NCBI RefSeq assembly: GCF_003202235.1
Contig: NZ_MASU01000001.1
Span: forward strand, 371,769-435,768
Source of the DNA: Prauserella flavalba
GTDB lineage: Bacteria > Actinomycetota > Actinomycetes > Mycobacteriales > Pseudonocardiaceae
Direction of reading: 5' to 3'
DNA: 64,000 nt
The notes under the pieces were generated by a model. The model saw nothing but the letters and a program-made list of their open reading frames with translations, was not told the origin of the DNA and did no database searches. A program made the position numbers and the translations under genes. This document shows, piece by piece, positions 8,296 to 18,233 of the stretch (the first letter of the stretch is position 1; the number at the start of each line of letters is the position of its first letter).

Positions 8296-9579
8296 TCAGC
8301 GGGGGACCCAGAGGGTGACTCGCGTGCCGTTGCCGGGGTACGACTCGATCGTGGCGGTACCGCCGACCTCGGCGAGACGGGCCACGATCGACTCGCCGAT
8401 GCCGAAGCCGGGCGGGCGGGACTCGGGGCTGAAGCCCGCGCCGTGGTCGCGGATGATCGTCGCGATGCCGCCGTCGCGCTCCTCGACGCGCACCAACGCC
8501 GTGTCGGCGCCCGAGTGCTTGAGCGTGTTGCGCAGTGCCTCGCGCACGGCGTCGCGCACGGCGATCTGGCGAACCTCCGACAGCGTCTCGCCGTCCGGCT
8601 CGGCGGCCACGAGCTGGGCACGCAGGCCGTCGCGGGCCATGTCCGCCGCGAGCGAGGCCAGCTTCTCGGCGAGCCTGCCGCCCTCGCCGCCACTCTCCGA
8701 CTCCAGGTGCCTGCGCAGCTCGATCGCCTCCGCGCGGGCCATTCGCCGCAGGTCATCGGCGTCGCCGCTGCCCGGCAGCGCCATTGCCTCCAGCGCCTGC
8801 AACACCGTGTCGTGCAGCCGCCGCTGCTGTGCCGCGCGCTCGGCGAGCCTGCCGGTGCGGATGCCGTAGGCGAGCGCGAGCCGGGTGCCGAGCCCGAGCA
8901 GCACGAGCGCGCCCGTCGCCGTGAGCAGCACGCCGAGGGTGGTGCCGAACTGCGAGAGGCCGGCGCCGAGGTCGAAGCCGTCACCCGCGAGCCACGACAT
9001 CGCCGCCCGCAGCGGGATGCCCGCCACGGCGAGCGCGGCACCGAAGCCGACCCCTAGCGCGAGGGTCAGCAGCGCGACGGCGCCGAGGAGGTGCTTCCCG
9101 GGCACGCCTGCGGCACTCTCCAGCGACTCCGGCGGCACGGTCGCACCGACGACGAGGTTCGCCACCAGCGCGAAGCCCACGTCGACCGCGAGCAACAGGC
9201 CGGCGGGGCGCTCCCGGAATGGCGCGCCCCGCAGCAGCCAGTAGGCGCCGAAGAGGTTGAGCGCCACCGAGCAGGCCGCCACCACAGCCACGGGCGCGAG
9301 TCCCGCGCCGCCGTGGCCCGCGAAGGCCACGAACGCGCCCGGCACCGCCAGCAGCCGGTAGGCGAGCGGCACCAGCGCGACGTAGCGGGCGGCGCGCAGG
9401 AGGAGCCCGTCGCGGTAGCCGGTGTCGACCGGCCCGGCGAGCTGCCGCAGGCGGCGCGTGCCGCGCACGGGAGCGGGGTCGGCGAGTTCGTCGGAGAGCC
9501 CGGTGGTGGAGCTGGCCAGCACGGGTGCGCCGCCGCGCAGCAACGCCCCGAGGAAGCTGCCGCGCCGTCCCGCGGTCAC
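8296..9579 (-). CDS. Orphan sensor histidine kinase, NarL-partner type
   Basis: The 427-residue membrane kinase has about six N-terminal hydrophobic helices, then QRRLHDTVLQALEAMA with the candidate phospho-accepting His256, and a C-terminal HATPase domain (VREALRNTLKHSGA N-box, DHGAGFSP, GFGIGESIVARLAEVGG, GNGTRVTLWVP). The GTG at 9579 overlaps the pcnA stop by four bases (GTGA), which decides the start over a longer upstream frame. No response regulator gene lies beside it, so its partner is elsewhere. Stimulus unknown. Confidence 0.8.
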   Translation of the reverse strand: MTAGRRGSFLGALLRGGAPVLASSTTGLSDELADPAPVRGTRRLRQLAGPVDTGYRDGLLLRAARYVALVPLAYRLLAVPGAFVAFAGHGGAGLAPVAVVAACSVALNLFGAYWLLRGAPFRERPAGLLLAVDVGFALVANLVVGATVPPESLESAAGVPGKHLLGAVALLTLALGVGFGAALAVAGIPLRAAMSWLAGDGFDLGAGLSQFGTTLGVLLTATGALVLLGLGTRLALAYGIRTGRLAERAAQQRRLHDTVLQALEAMALPGSGDADDLRRMARAEAIELRRHLESESGGEGGRLAEKLASLAADMARDGLRAQLVAAEPDGETLSEVRQIAVRDAVREALRNTLKHSGADTALVRVEERDGGIATIIRDHGAGFSPESRPPGFGIGESIVARLAEVGGTATIESYPGNGTRVTLWVPR

Positions 9580-11021
9580 CCCGTCGGCTCGATCCCCTGC
9601 TCGGCGGCCCACCGGCGCAGCTCGGCGACCGCCTCGTCGTGGTCGAGCGGGCCCCGGTCGAGGCGCAGCTCCTTGAGGTGCCGCCACGCCTTGCCGACGA
9701 GCGGACCGGGCGGGATCCCGAGCAGTTTCATGATCTCGTTGCCGTCGAGATCCGGCCGCACCGCCTTGAGGTCCTCCTCCTCGGCGATGCGCGCGATCCG
9801 CGCCTCCAGCTCGTCGTAGGTCCGCTGGAGCGCGGCTGCCTTGCGGCGGTTGCGGGTGGTGCAGTCGGCCCGAACGAGCTTGTGCAGGCGGGGCAGCAGC
9901 TCACCGGCGTCGGTGACGTAGCGGCGCACGGCCGAATCGGTCCACTCGCCCCTGCCGTAGCCGTGAAACCGCAGGTGGAGGAACACGAGCTGGGAGACGT
10001 CGTTGACGATCTCCTTGGAGAAGCGCAGTGCACGCAAACGCTTGCGGGCCATCTTCGCGCCGACCACCTCGTGGTGGTGGAAGCTCACGCCGCCGCCCGG
10101 CTCGAAGCGGCGGGTGTCCGGCTTGCCGATGTCGTGCAGCAGCGCGGCGAGCCGCAGCACCAGGTCCGGCCCCGACGTCGGCTCGTGCCGGGTCTCAAGG
10201 TCCACCGCCTGCTCCAGCACGGTCAGCGAGTGCTGGTAGACATCCTTGTGCTGGTGGTGTTCGTCGATGGCGAGCCGCATGCCGGGCACCTCGGGCAACA
10301 CGTGGTCGGCCAGCCCGGTGTCGACCATCAGCTCGATGCCCTGCCTCGGCGCGACACCGGTGATCAGCTTCGCCAGCTCCGCCTGCACGCGCTCGGGCGT
10401 GATCCTGGCGATCTCGCCGGACATCTCGGTCATCGCCGTGACCACCCGCGGCGCGGGCTCGAACCCGAGCTGGGCCACGAACCGGGCGGCCCGCAGCATC
10501 CGCAGCGGGTCGTCGGCGAAGGACTCCTCCGGCGTCGCGGGCGTGTCGAGCGTCTTGCGGGCCAGCGCCTCGAGCCCGCCGTGCGGGTCGATGAACGTCT
10601 TTGTCGACAACTCGATCGCCATCGCGTTGACCGTGAAGTCGCGGCGCACGAGGTCGCCCTCGATGGTGTCGCCGAACGAGACCTCCGGCTTGCGCCCCAC
10701 CCGGTCGTAGACGTCGGCCCTGAACGTGGTGATCTCCAGCGTCGAACCCCTGCGCGAGGCGCCGACCGTGCCGAACTCGATGCCCGTGTCCCACACGGCC
10801 TCCGCCCAGCCGGACAGAATCGCCTGTATCCGGTCGGGCCGGGCGTCGGTGGTGAAGTCGAGATCGGGGGACAGCCTGCCGAGCAGCGCGTCGCGCACGC
10901 TGCCGCCGACGAGATAGAGGCGGTGACCCGCCTTGTCGAAGCGGGCGGCGAGCTCCTCGGCGACCGGGGAGATGCGCATCAGCTCGGTCACCGCATCCCC
11001 CTTCGCGGTGGTGTGGTTCAC
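9576..11021 (-). CDS. pcnA: CCA tRNA nucleotidyltransferase / poly(A) polymerase family
   Basis: Adds or repairs the CCA end of tRNAs. The 481-residue protein has the class II nucleotidyltransferase head (LYLVGGSVRDALLGRLSPDLDFTTDA, with the DxD metal ligands), the RRDFTVNAMA motif, an ERVQAEL region and an HD domain (LRLAALLHDIGKP, SFHHHEVVGAKMARKRLRALRFS). The order next to mutT, murJ and sigM is that of Mycobacterium Rv3907c. It is the upstream gene of a coupled pair with the histidine kinase and diverges from the NUDIX gene. Confidence 0.93.
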   Translation of the reverse strand: MNHTTAKGDAVTELMRISPVAEELAARFDKAGHRLYLVGGSVRDALLGRLSPDLDFTTDARPDRIQAILSGWAEAVWDTGIEFGTVGASRRGSTLEITTFRADVYDRVGRKPEVSFGDTIEGDLVRRDFTVNAMAIELSTKTFIDPHGGLEALARKTLDTPATPEESFADDPLRMLRAARFVAQLGFEPAPRVVTAMTEMSGEIARITPERVQAELAKLITGVAPRQGIELMVDTGLADHVLPEVPGMRLAIDEHHQHKDVYQHSLTVLEQAVDLETRHEPTSGPDLVLRLAALLHDIGKPDTRRFEPGGGVSFHHHEVVGAKMARKRLRALRFSKEIVNDVSQLVFLHLRFHGYGRGEWTDSAVRRYVTDAGELLPRLHKLVRADCTTRNRRKAAALQRTYDELEARIARIAEEEDLKAVRPDLDGNEIMKLLGIPPGPLVGKAWRHLKELRLDRGPLDHDEAVAELRRWAAEQGIEPTG

Positions 11022-11122
11022 GCCGATCCCACCCCCGACACGGTTCCCTTACAACACAAGCGGATCAACACGGACACGAGAAGCCAGCGTACCGGCGGCA
11101 CCGTTTGCTCTAGCATCGCAGC

Positions 11123-11626
11123 ATGCCTGGATCGGCCGGTCGCTCCGGTGGCGCAAAACCGGGACGACGGTCCCGGCGTCGTCGTGGTAGGCGGCTGACC
11201 ACGGTGAACGAGACCTCCGCCGGGGGACTGGTGGTCGATCCCGAACGGGAGAACGCCGTGCTCATCGGCAGGCTCGACCGGCAGGGCAGGCTGCTGTGGT
11301 CGCTACCGAAAGGGCACATCGAGGACGGCGAGACCACCGAGGAGACCGCCGTGCGCGAGGTGAAGGAGGAGACCGGCATCACCGCGCACGTGCTGCGGCC
11401 CCTCGGCACGATCGACTACTGGTTCGTAGCCGAACGCAGGCGGGTCCACAAGACGGTGCATCATTTCCTCCTCGAAGCAGGCGGTGGCGAATTGTCCGAC
11501 GAGGACGTGGAGGTCACCGAGGTGGCGTGGGTGCCGCTGCCCGAGCTGGAGAGCAGGCTCGCCTACGCCGACGAGCGCAAGCTCGTGCGCAAGGCACGCG
11601 AGATGTTCCAGCAAGCACCGGAGTGA
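11123..11626 (+). CDS. NUDIX hydrolase (MutT4-like)
   Basis: A 167-residue pyrophosphohydrolase, probably of oxidised nucleotides or related diphosphates. The NUDIX box reads [23 protein letters not shown] (residues about 70-92) with all the REUxEE metal-binding residues in place. The first 25 residues are arginine-rich and may be an extension, because a second start is possible at the GTG of VNETSAGG. Its position beside pcnA matches Rv3908 (mutT4) of M. tuberculosis. The DUF6049 gene follows 18 bp later. Confidence 0.88.
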   Translation: MPGSAGRSGGAKPGRRSRRRRGRRLTTVNETSAGGLVVDPERENAVLIGRLDRQGRLLWSLPKGHIEDGETTEETAVREVKEETGITAHVLRPLGTIDYWFVAERRRVHKTVHHFLLEAGGGELSDEDVEVTEVAWVPLPELESRLAYADERKLVRKAREMFQQAPE

Positions 11627-11644
11627 GTAGGGCGTGAGCAAGAG

Positions 11645-13720
11645 GTGAACAAGCTCAGCGCATTCGCGCTGGCACTGGCGTTGTGCATCGCGCAGGGACT
11701 GTTCGGCGTGACGGGCCCGGCCGCGCAGCCGCTCGACACGCCGAACCGGCTCCGGCTCGACCTCGAACAGCTGTCCCCTCGCATCGTCACCCCGCAGGAC
11801 GACACGCTCGTCGTCACGGGCAGCGTCACCAACGTCGGCGATCGCCCCATCACCGAGATCGTCGCCCGCCTGCAGCTCGGCGCGCCGCAGACCAGCGACG
11901 ACGAGCTGGAACAGACGCTCACGGAGGCCCCGCCGACCGACTCGGGCGCCTCCGAATGGGTGGGCATCGCCGACATACTCCAGCCGGGGGACACCGCCCG
12001 CGTCACGCTCACCGTGCCCATCGACGAGCTGCCGCTCTCGTCGCCCGGCGTGTATCCGCTGCTGGTCAACGTCAACGGCACGCCGGCCTACGGGGGTGCC
12101 GCCCGGCTCGCCGCGGTGAGCACGCTGCTTCCGGTGATCGACCCGCCGAGCGAGGCCCCGCCGGCCTCGGTGTCGATGCTCTGGCCCATCACCTCCAGCA
12201 AGCCGCAGGTGGTCGCGTCGCCGCACGGCGGACCACTGGTGCTGGCCGACGACATCCTCGCCGCCGAGCTCAAACCCGGCGGCAGGCTCGACGCCCTCGT
12301 CGCGGCCGCCGCGTCGCAGCGCGACACCCCCGTGTTCGGCTCCCTGTGCTTCGCGATCGACCCCGAGCTGCTCGACACGGTCGAGCTGATGACGAGGGGC
12401 TACCAGGTGCGCACGCCGTCGGGCGAGCTGCCGGGCTCCGGGCGGGAAGCCGCCGCCGAATGGCTGGCGAAGCTGCGGGACCTCGTCGCGTCGCACTGCG
12501 TCATCCAGTTGCCCTACGCCGACGCCGACCTCACCGCGGTCTCCCAGGTCAACACGCCTGCCGATCTGGTGGGCACCGCGCTGAACGGCACGTCGATCCT
12601 GCAGAAGCTCGGCGTACAGCCCAAGCCGGGCGTGGTGTGGCCCGGCAGCGCGCTCGACGAGACCGCGCTGCGCCGGGTCGCCGAGGCGGGCGTGACGACG
12701 CTGATCACCGACCCGCTGCAGCAGACGAGCGCGCACCCCGGCATGCGCTCCCTGCCGTTCGACGCGCTCACCTCGGGTGCCCTCGGCGGCGCCCGCAGCA
12801 CGGCCACGAGCGCGCAGACGCCCGCCGACCAGCCGAACATCGCGACCCAGAACGGCATCGCGGCGCTCGCCTTCCACGCCGGCCTTGGCGAGGAGCCGGA
12901 GGGGCCGGTGCTGGTGGCGCCGCCCCGGCGCTGGGACGCACCGGTCAGCGAGCTCGTCGCGTTCCTCGACTCCTTCGCCAGCCTGCAGTCACTCGGGATG
13001 GTCGAGCCCGCTTCGCTGGACGAACTGCTCGCGGGTCCGCCCGAGAGCGCGGCGGCCGGCGACACGGGCACGCTCGACGGCGCGTTCTCCGTGCCCGGCG
13101 ACGTGATCGCCGAGCTGTCCGACCTCGAAGGCGTCGCCGCGGACCTGCAGCGCGCGATGTCGGTGGACCCGACGCGGCAGGTGCAGCCGGCCGCGATCAT
13201 CCAGCCGCTGCACAACGCCGTGCTCAGGGCCACGTCGACGGCGTGGCAGAGCAGTTCGAGCCTCGGCGCCGCCGCGGCCAGGGCGGCGACCGCCCAGCTC
13301 ACGGCGTTGCGCAGGCAGGTCACGGTGACGACGCTGTCGCAGTCGGTGTCGCTGGCGTCCGGGTCGAGCCCGCTGCCGGTGACGCTCAGCAACTCACTGC
13401 CGGTCGCCATCACCGTGCGGATCCAGCTGGAGAACAACGCGGGTCTGCGGCCCGCCCACATGCCGGACTCGCTGCTCTCGGCGAACAGCAAGATCCCCCA
13501 GTACATCCCGGCCGAGGCACTGCGCTCGGGCCGCTTCAACCTGGACGTCTCGCTCACCACGCCGGGGGGCACGGAACTGGGCACACCCGCGCGGCTGGAG
13601 TTCTCCTCGAGCGAGCTCGGCGTGGTCACCGTCGTGCTCACGGCCACAGCTGCCGGAGCACTCGTGCTGCTCTCCGGCAGGCGCATCTACCGTCGGGTGA
13701 AGGCGAGGAAGGGTACGTAG
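11645..13720 (+). CDS. DUF6049 family secreted/membrane-anchored protein
   Basis: The 691-residue protein starts with a signal peptide (LSAFALALALCIAQGLFG) and has one C-terminal membrane helix (VVTVVLTATAAGALVLLSGRRIY) followed by a basic tail, so nearly all of it lies outside the membrane. It matches the Rv3909-type proteins encoded between mutT4 and murJ in Actinobacteria. The position suggests a part in peptidoglycan precursor export, but no catalytic motif is visible. GTG start 18 bp after the NUDIX gene; probably cotranscribed with murJ. Confidence 0.8.
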   Translation: MNKLSAFALALALCIAQGLFGVTGPAAQPLDTPNRLRLDLEQLSPRIVTPQDDTLVVTGSVTNVGDRPITEIVARLQLGAPQTSDDELEQTLTEAPPTDSGASEWVGIADILQPGDTARVTLTVPIDELPLSSPGVYPLLVNVNGTPAYGGAARLAAVSTLLPVIDPPSEAPPASVSMLWPITSSKPQVVASPHGGPLVLADDILAAELKPGGRLDALVAAAASQRDTPVFGSLCFAIDPELLDTVELMTRGYQVRTPSGELPGSGREAAAEWLAKLRDLVASHCVIQLPYADADLTAVSQVNTPADLVGTALNGTSILQKLGVQPKPGVVWPGSALDETALRRVAEAGVTTLITDPLQQTSAHPGMRSLPFDALTSGALGGARSTATSAQTPADQPNIATQNGIAALAFHAGLGEEPEGPVLVAPPRRWDAPVSELVAFLDSFASLQSLGMVEPASLDELLAGPPESAAAGDTGTLDGAFSVPGDVIAELSDLEGVAADLQRAMSVDPTRQVQPAAIIQPLHNAVLRATSTAWQSSSSLGAAAARAATAQLTALRRQVTVTTLSQSVSLASGSSPLPVTLSNSLPVAITVRIQLENNAGLRPAHMPDSLLSANSKIPQYIPAEALRSGRFNLDVSLTTPGGTELGTPARLEFSSSELGVVTVVLTATAAGALVLLSGRRIYRRVKARKGT

Positions 13721-13797
13721 GGCCGATAGGACCTGAGATTCGGCCCGGCTCCGGATTACCCTGAATCGACCAAGCTTGACCGCCGACGGATTGGGAC

Positions 13798-15981
13798 GTG
13801 TTGGACAGAGAGCCGGGCCTGCCGCCTGAGCGCGCCGGGAGGCCTCCACGTCCCGATGCGCCCCCGCCGCGAGCGGGGCGCAGGCCGCCTCCTGCCGATC
13901 CCCAGCGTCAGCGGCAGCCACCACCCGACCGGCGCAGGCAACCCCCTCCGGACCCGCGCGAGAACGGGCGCGTGCCCAGGCCGCCCGGCCAGGGTCAGCA
14001 GCAGGGCAGACTGCCCGCCCAGCCGCCGCCACCTCCCCCGAGGACGCGGCAGGTCCGGCAGCCGCCATCCCCGCCGCAGGGTCCGCCGCGCCGGGGCCGC
14101 CCGCCGGAGCCGCAGCGCCGCCAGCCGGTGCGGCCGTGGCGGCAGGAGGCCGACCGGACCCGGTCCGTCGCCCCTCCGCCGCAGGAGGGCGAGTCGACGA
14201 TGTACATCCCGCGCGACCGCGGGGTGCCTCCCGGGGTGCGCTGGCCCGCCGCCGACCCCGACGTGCTGAGGCCGTACGACGAGCTCGCGACTCGGATGAT
14301 GCCGCGCATCGTGGACGGGCTCCGGCACACGGAGATCGGCGAGCGGCTGCCCGCCGTCCAGCTGGAGCGGCCGAAGGAGCAGGAGCAGGCCAAGGCCCCG
14401 TCGCTGGCGAGGGCCAGCGGCCGGATGGCGATCGCCACGCTCACCAGCCGGATCACCGGCTTCGCGTGGAAGGTCATGCTCGCGTGGGTCGCCACCCTCG
14501 GCGTGCTCTACGACTCCTTCACCGTCGCCAACACGCTGCCGCTGATCATCAACGAGCTCCTGCTGGGTGGCGTGCTGACCAGTGTCGTCGTGCCGTTGCT
14601 CGTGCGCTCGCAGGACGACAAGGACGGCGGCGAGGCCTACACGCAGCGGCTGCTGACGATGGCGTTGACGATCCTCGGCATCGGCACGGTGGTCTCGGTC
14701 GCGATCGCACCGTGGCTGACGTCCCTGCTCATGGACGACACCGGCGACGCGAACCCGCAGCTCGCGACGTGGTTCGCGTACCTGCTGCTGCCCGGCCTTC
14801 TCTTCTACGGGCTCTTCGCGGTGCTCTCGGCGATCCTCAACGCCAAGCAGATCTTCGGCCCCGCCCAGTGGGCCCCGGTGATCAACAACCTCGTCATCTT
14901 CGCGACGATCGCCGCGTTCGCGCTGGTCCCGGGTGACCCGACGATCATCCCGACCGAGATGAGCGACCCCAAGGTGCTCGTGCTCGGCGTCGGCGTGCTG
15001 ACCGCGATGGTGGCGCAGGCACTGTTCCTGCTGCCCGCGTTGCGCCGCTCGGGCTTCCGCTTCAGGTGGCGCTGGGGCCTCGACGAGCGGCTCAAGGAGT
15101 TCGGCGGGCTCGCGATGTGGATCCTCGGCTACGTCGCGGTGAGCCAGATCGGCATGGTCGTCAACACCCGCGTGCTCACGGCGGGCGCCGCCGGTGGTCC
15201 CTCGATCTACTCCAACGCGTGGCTGCTGTTCCAGCTGCCCTACGGCGTGATCGGCGTTTCCCTGCTCACGGCGCTGATGCCGAAGATGAGCCGGGCCGCC
15301 GCCGACAACGACTTCCGCAGGCTGATCGGCGACCTCTCCTACGGCTCGCGGCTCACCACCCTGATGCTGCTGCCGGTGTCGGCCGTGATGGCCGTGGCGG
15401 GCACCTCGATCGGTGTCGCGCTGTTCGCGCTCGGCAAGGGCTCGGTGGAGGACGCCGAGCGCCTCGGCCAGGCGCTGGCCGTCTCGGCGTTCGGGTTGCT
15501 GCCGTACGCGCTGGTGATGCTGCAGATGCGCGTGTTCTACGCGATGAAGGACTCGCGCACGCCCACGCTGATCATGGTCGTGATGACCGCGGTGAAGATC
15601 CCGCTGCTGTACCTGGCCTCCGCGGTGCTGCACCCGGTCAACGTGGTGCTCGGCGTCATGATGGTGAACTCGCTGGTGTTCGTGGTCGGTGCCGTGCTCG
15701 GCCAGGTGTGGCTGTGGGTCAAGCTCGGCAACCTGCGCAGCAAGCGCGTGCTCGGCGTCATCCTCTTCACCGTGGTGGCGAGCGGGCTCGGCGCGCTCGC
15801 CGCGGTGGTCGTCGGCTGGCTCGTGCCGGACGCGCTCGGCCCCGTGCTCGGCGCGTGGGTGAAGCTGATCCTCCAGGGCGTGGTGGGAATCGGTGTCTCG
15901 TTCGGGGTGCTGATCGCACTCAAGGTTGACGAGCTCACCCCGGTGACCCGCAGAATCACCCGAATGGTCCGGCGCGCGTAA
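13798..15981 (+). CDS. murJ: Lipid II flippase MurJ
   Basis: Moves lipid-linked peptidoglycan precursor across the inner membrane. The 727-residue protein opens with about 190 residues rich in proline and arginine (no homology visible), then the MurJ core of about 14 helices beginning ASGRMAIATLTSRITGFAWKVMLAWV. Typical segments are YDSFTVANTLPLIINELLLGGVLTSVVVPLLVR, ANTR-type VNTRVLTAGAAGG and ALMPKMSRAAADND. In Mycobacterium the flippase and pseudokinase are one polypeptide (Rv3910); here they are two adjacent genes. GTG start. Confidence 0.92.
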   Translation: MLDREPGLPPERAGRPPRPDAPPPRAGRRPPPADPQRQRQPPPDRRRQPPPDPRENGRVPRPPGQGQQQGRLPAQPPPPPPRTRQVRQPPSPPQGPPRRGRPPEPQRRQPVRPWRQEADRTRSVAPPPQEGESTMYIPRDRGVPPGVRWPAADPDVLRPYDELATRMMPRIVDGLRHTEIGERLPAVQLERPKEQEQAKAPSLARASGRMAIATLTSRITGFAWKVMLAWVATLGVLYDSFTVANTLPLIINELLLGGVLTSVVVPLLVRSQDDKDGGEAYTQRLLTMALTILGIGTVVSVAIAPWLTSLLMDDTGDANPQLATWFAYLLLPGLLFYGLFAVLSAILNAKQIFGPAQWAPVINNLVIFATIAAFALVPGDPTIIPTEMSDPKVLVLGVGVLTAMVAQALFLLPALRRSGFRFRWRWGLDERLKEFGGLAMWILGYVAVSQIGMVVNTRVLTAGAAGGPSIYSNAWLLFQLPYGVIGVSLLTALMPKMSRAAADNDFRRLIGDLSYGSRLTTLMLLPVSAVMAVAGTSIGVALFALGKGSVEDAERLGQALAVSAFGLLPYALVMLQMRVFYAMKDSRTPTLIMVVMTAVKIPLLYLASAVLHPVNVVLGVMMVNSLVFVVGAVLGQVWLWVKLGNLRSKRVLGVILFTVVASGLGALAAVVVGWLVPDALGPVLGAWVKLILQGVVGIGVSFGVLIALKVDELTPVTRRITRMVRRA

Positions 15982-16054
15982 ACTGCATCTCGCTACGTGT
16001 GTTCACGTACCCTCGTGAGAAACGTGTCGTCGAGGAAGCAGGGGGTCCGGCCCG

Positions 16055-17599
16055 GTGGGCACGAGTACGCGGGGTGGATCGCTGGCGCCCGGCGGCGTCG
16101 TCGGCGACGGCCGCTACCGGCTGCTCGCTCAGTTCGGCATCGACGAACGCGCGGGCGCCCACCTGTGGCGCGCCAGGGACGGCCAGCTGCGCCGGGACGT
16201 CGCGCTGACCATGCTCGTGGGCGATCCCGCCGACGCGGAGGCCGCCCGGCTGGGCAGGCGCACACTCGAACGGGCGGCCCACGCCGCCAAGTTCAACCAC
16301 CCGGGCGTCGCCAGGGTGCTCGACGTGCTCAGCCTCGGCAACGGCATCTCCTCCAGTGAGGGCCTGCTCGGCATCGTCGTCGCCGAGTGGACCAAGGGCA
16401 CCGACCTCATCGACCTCGTGGCGGAGCGGCCCGTCGAACCGGGCACCGCTGCCCGCATGGTGCAGGCGCTCGCCGAGTCCGTGGAGCTGGCCCACCAGTC
16501 GGGCCTCGTGCTGGGCCTCGACCACCCGCAACGACTCCGGCTGACCCCGGACGGCAGGCTGCGGCTCTCGTTCCCCGGCCCGCTGCCGGACGCGACCCTG
16601 CGCGACGACGTGAAGGCGCTCGGCGCCGTGCTGTACCTGCTGCTCACCGGCCGCTGGGCGCTGCCAGGCGGTCCGCCCGCCGTGCCGGCGGCGCCGCGCT
16701 CGCCGACGGGCCGCGTCGTACCGGCCCGTTCCCTGGAGCCACGCGTGCCCCAGGAGCTCTCGGCTCTCGCCGTGCGCACGATCGAGGACGGCGGCCATGG
16801 CGGCATCCGCACCAGTGCGGCCATCCTGCGGGTGCTCGACGAGGCCGCGGAGGCCGCCGAACGCACGCAGTACATCGCCAAGGACCCGAACGTCGATCCC
16901 GACGGCGGCGTCTGGACCACGAAGAAGCCGGTCAAGGACGCGGCGAGGCGGCGCAAGCTCGCGCTGGGCGTGACGGTGCTCGTGGTCGCCGCGGTCGGCA
17001 TCCTCGCCTGGCTGGGCATGATGGCGATCAGCTTCTTCCAGGACGATCCCGAGTCCAGCGGACCACCGGTCAACCTCGCCGATCCGACCCCCACCCAGCA
17101 GCAGAACCCGCCGCAGAACCAGCCGCAGAACCCGCCCGCTCCGCAGCCGGGCGCGAACGGTGAGCCCGTCGCGCCCAACGACATCGCGGTCTACAACCCG
17201 GAGGGCGAGGGCGACAGCGTCGAGGACGCGGGGCTGGCGATCGACGGCGACCCCGCGACGATCTGGCGCACCGACGAGTACCGCCAGCAGTTCCCCACGT
17301 TCAAACCCGGCGTCGGCCTCGTCGCCACGTTCGACTCGCCGCTGCAGCTGTCGAAGGTGAAGATCACCGCCGACAGCCCCGGCACCAACGTCGAGATCCG
17401 GATCGCAGACGAGGCGGACCCCGCGCTGGAGGACACCAGGGTGGTCGGCTCCGGCACGCTCGAGGGCACCGACACCGAGATCCAGCTTCAGGATCCGACG
17501 TCGGCCCGGTACGTCATCGTGTGGATCACGTCGCTCTCCGGCGAGGAGCCCCAGTTCGCCTCGGAGCTGGGCGAACTGACGTTCCTGCCTGCCGGGTGA
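16055..17599 (+). CDS. Membrane-anchored pseudokinase with extracellular discoidin-like domain
   Basis: The 514-residue protein has an N-terminal protein-kinase fold (VVGDGRYRLLAQFG, then VALTMLVG), one membrane helix (LGVTVLVVAAVGILAWLGMM, about residues 305-325), a Q/P linker and an outer beta-rich domain (DPATIWRTDEYRQQF). Catalytic signatures are gone: the HRD loop is replaced by LGLDHPQRLRLTPDG and DFG by SFPG, so it should not phosphorylate. It corresponds to the C-terminal half of mycobacterial MviN (Rv3910), where the pseudokinase is known to bind the FHA protein FhaA when phosphorylated by PknB. It follows murJ directly. Confidence 0.87.
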   Translation: MGTSTRGGSLAPGGVVGDGRYRLLAQFGIDERAGAHLWRARDGQLRRDVALTMLVGDPADAEAARLGRRTLERAAHAAKFNHPGVARVLDVLSLGNGISSSEGLLGIVVAEWTKGTDLIDLVAERPVEPGTAARMVQALAESVELAHQSGLVLGLDHPQRLRLTPDGRLRLSFPGPLPDATLRDDVKALGAVLYLLLTGRWALPGGPPAVPAAPRSPTGRVVPARSLEPRVPQELSALAVRTIEDGGHGGIRTSAAILRVLDEAAEAAERTQYIAKDPNVDPDGGVWTTKKPVKDAARRRKLALGVTVLVVAAVGILAWLGMMAISFFQDDPESSGPPVNLADPTPTQQQNPPQNQPQNPPAPQPGANGEPVAPNDIAVYNPEGEGDSVEDAGLAIDGDPATIWRTDEYRQQFPTFKPGVGLVATFDSPLQLSKVKITADSPGTNVEIRIADEADPALEDTRVVGSGTLEGTDTEIQLQDPTSARYVIVWITSLSGEEPQFASELGELTFLPAG

Positions 17600-17630
17600 C
17601 TGATCCACCCGCCTTAGTAGTCTCTTCCGG

Positions 17631-18233
17631 GTGACCGCAGCAGCGCCCACTGATGCCGATCTCATCGCGGCACACGCAGCAGGAGACCCGCACGCGTTCA
17701 ACGAGATAGTGCGGCGGCACCGGGATCGAATGTGGGCGGTCGCGCTGCGCACGGTCCGTGATCCCGAGGAGGCCGCGGACGCCCTTCAGGAGGCCTTCAT
17801 CTCGGCGTTCCGCGCCGCGGCGAACTTCCGCGCCGAGTCGCAGGTCACCACCTGGCTACACCGGATCGTCGTCAACGCGTGCCTCGACCGGGTCCGCAGA
17901 CGCCAGGCGAGGCCCACCGTGCCGTTGCCCGAGCAGGGGCACAACGAGCCCGCGGTGCCGCGCGACTCGATGGCCGAGCGCGAGACGCGGCTGGTGATCA
18001 AGGACGCGCTCGAGCAACTCCCCGAGGAGCAGCGGGTGCCGATCGTGCTGGTCGACGTGGAGGGCTACTCGGTGGCCGAGACCGCGAAGATGCTGGGTAT
18101 CGCGGAGGGAACGGTCAAGAGCAGATGTGCGCGAGGTCGCGGCAAACTGGCGAAACTTCTCGGTCATCTGCGGAACCCCGAGCCGGAGGGTGACGTCCCA
18201 ACTCACGAAAGCAAACACGGGGAGGGACGATGA
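17631..18233 (+). CDS. sigM: ECF RNA polymerase sigma factor SigM
   Basis: A 200-residue group IV sigma factor. Region 2 (AFNEIVRRHRDRMWAVALRTVRDPEEAADALQEAFISAF) and region 4 (LEQLPEEQRVPIVLVDVEGYSVAETAKMLGIAEGTVKSRCARGR) are complete. GTG start. Its stop overlaps the start of the anti-sigma gene by four bases (ATGA), so the pair is translationally coupled. Order with trxB, trxA and cwlM matches mycobacterial sigM (Rv3911). Confidence 0.92.
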   Translation: MTAAAPTDADLIAAHAAGDPHAFNEIVRRHRDRMWAVALRTVRDPEEAADALQEAFISAFRAAANFRAESQVTTWLHRIVVNACLDRVRRRQARPTVPLPEQGHNEPAVPRDSMAERETRLVIKDALEQLPEEQRVPIVLVDVEGYSVAETAKMLGIAEGTVKSRCARGRGKLAKLLGHLRNPEPEGDVPTHESKHGEGR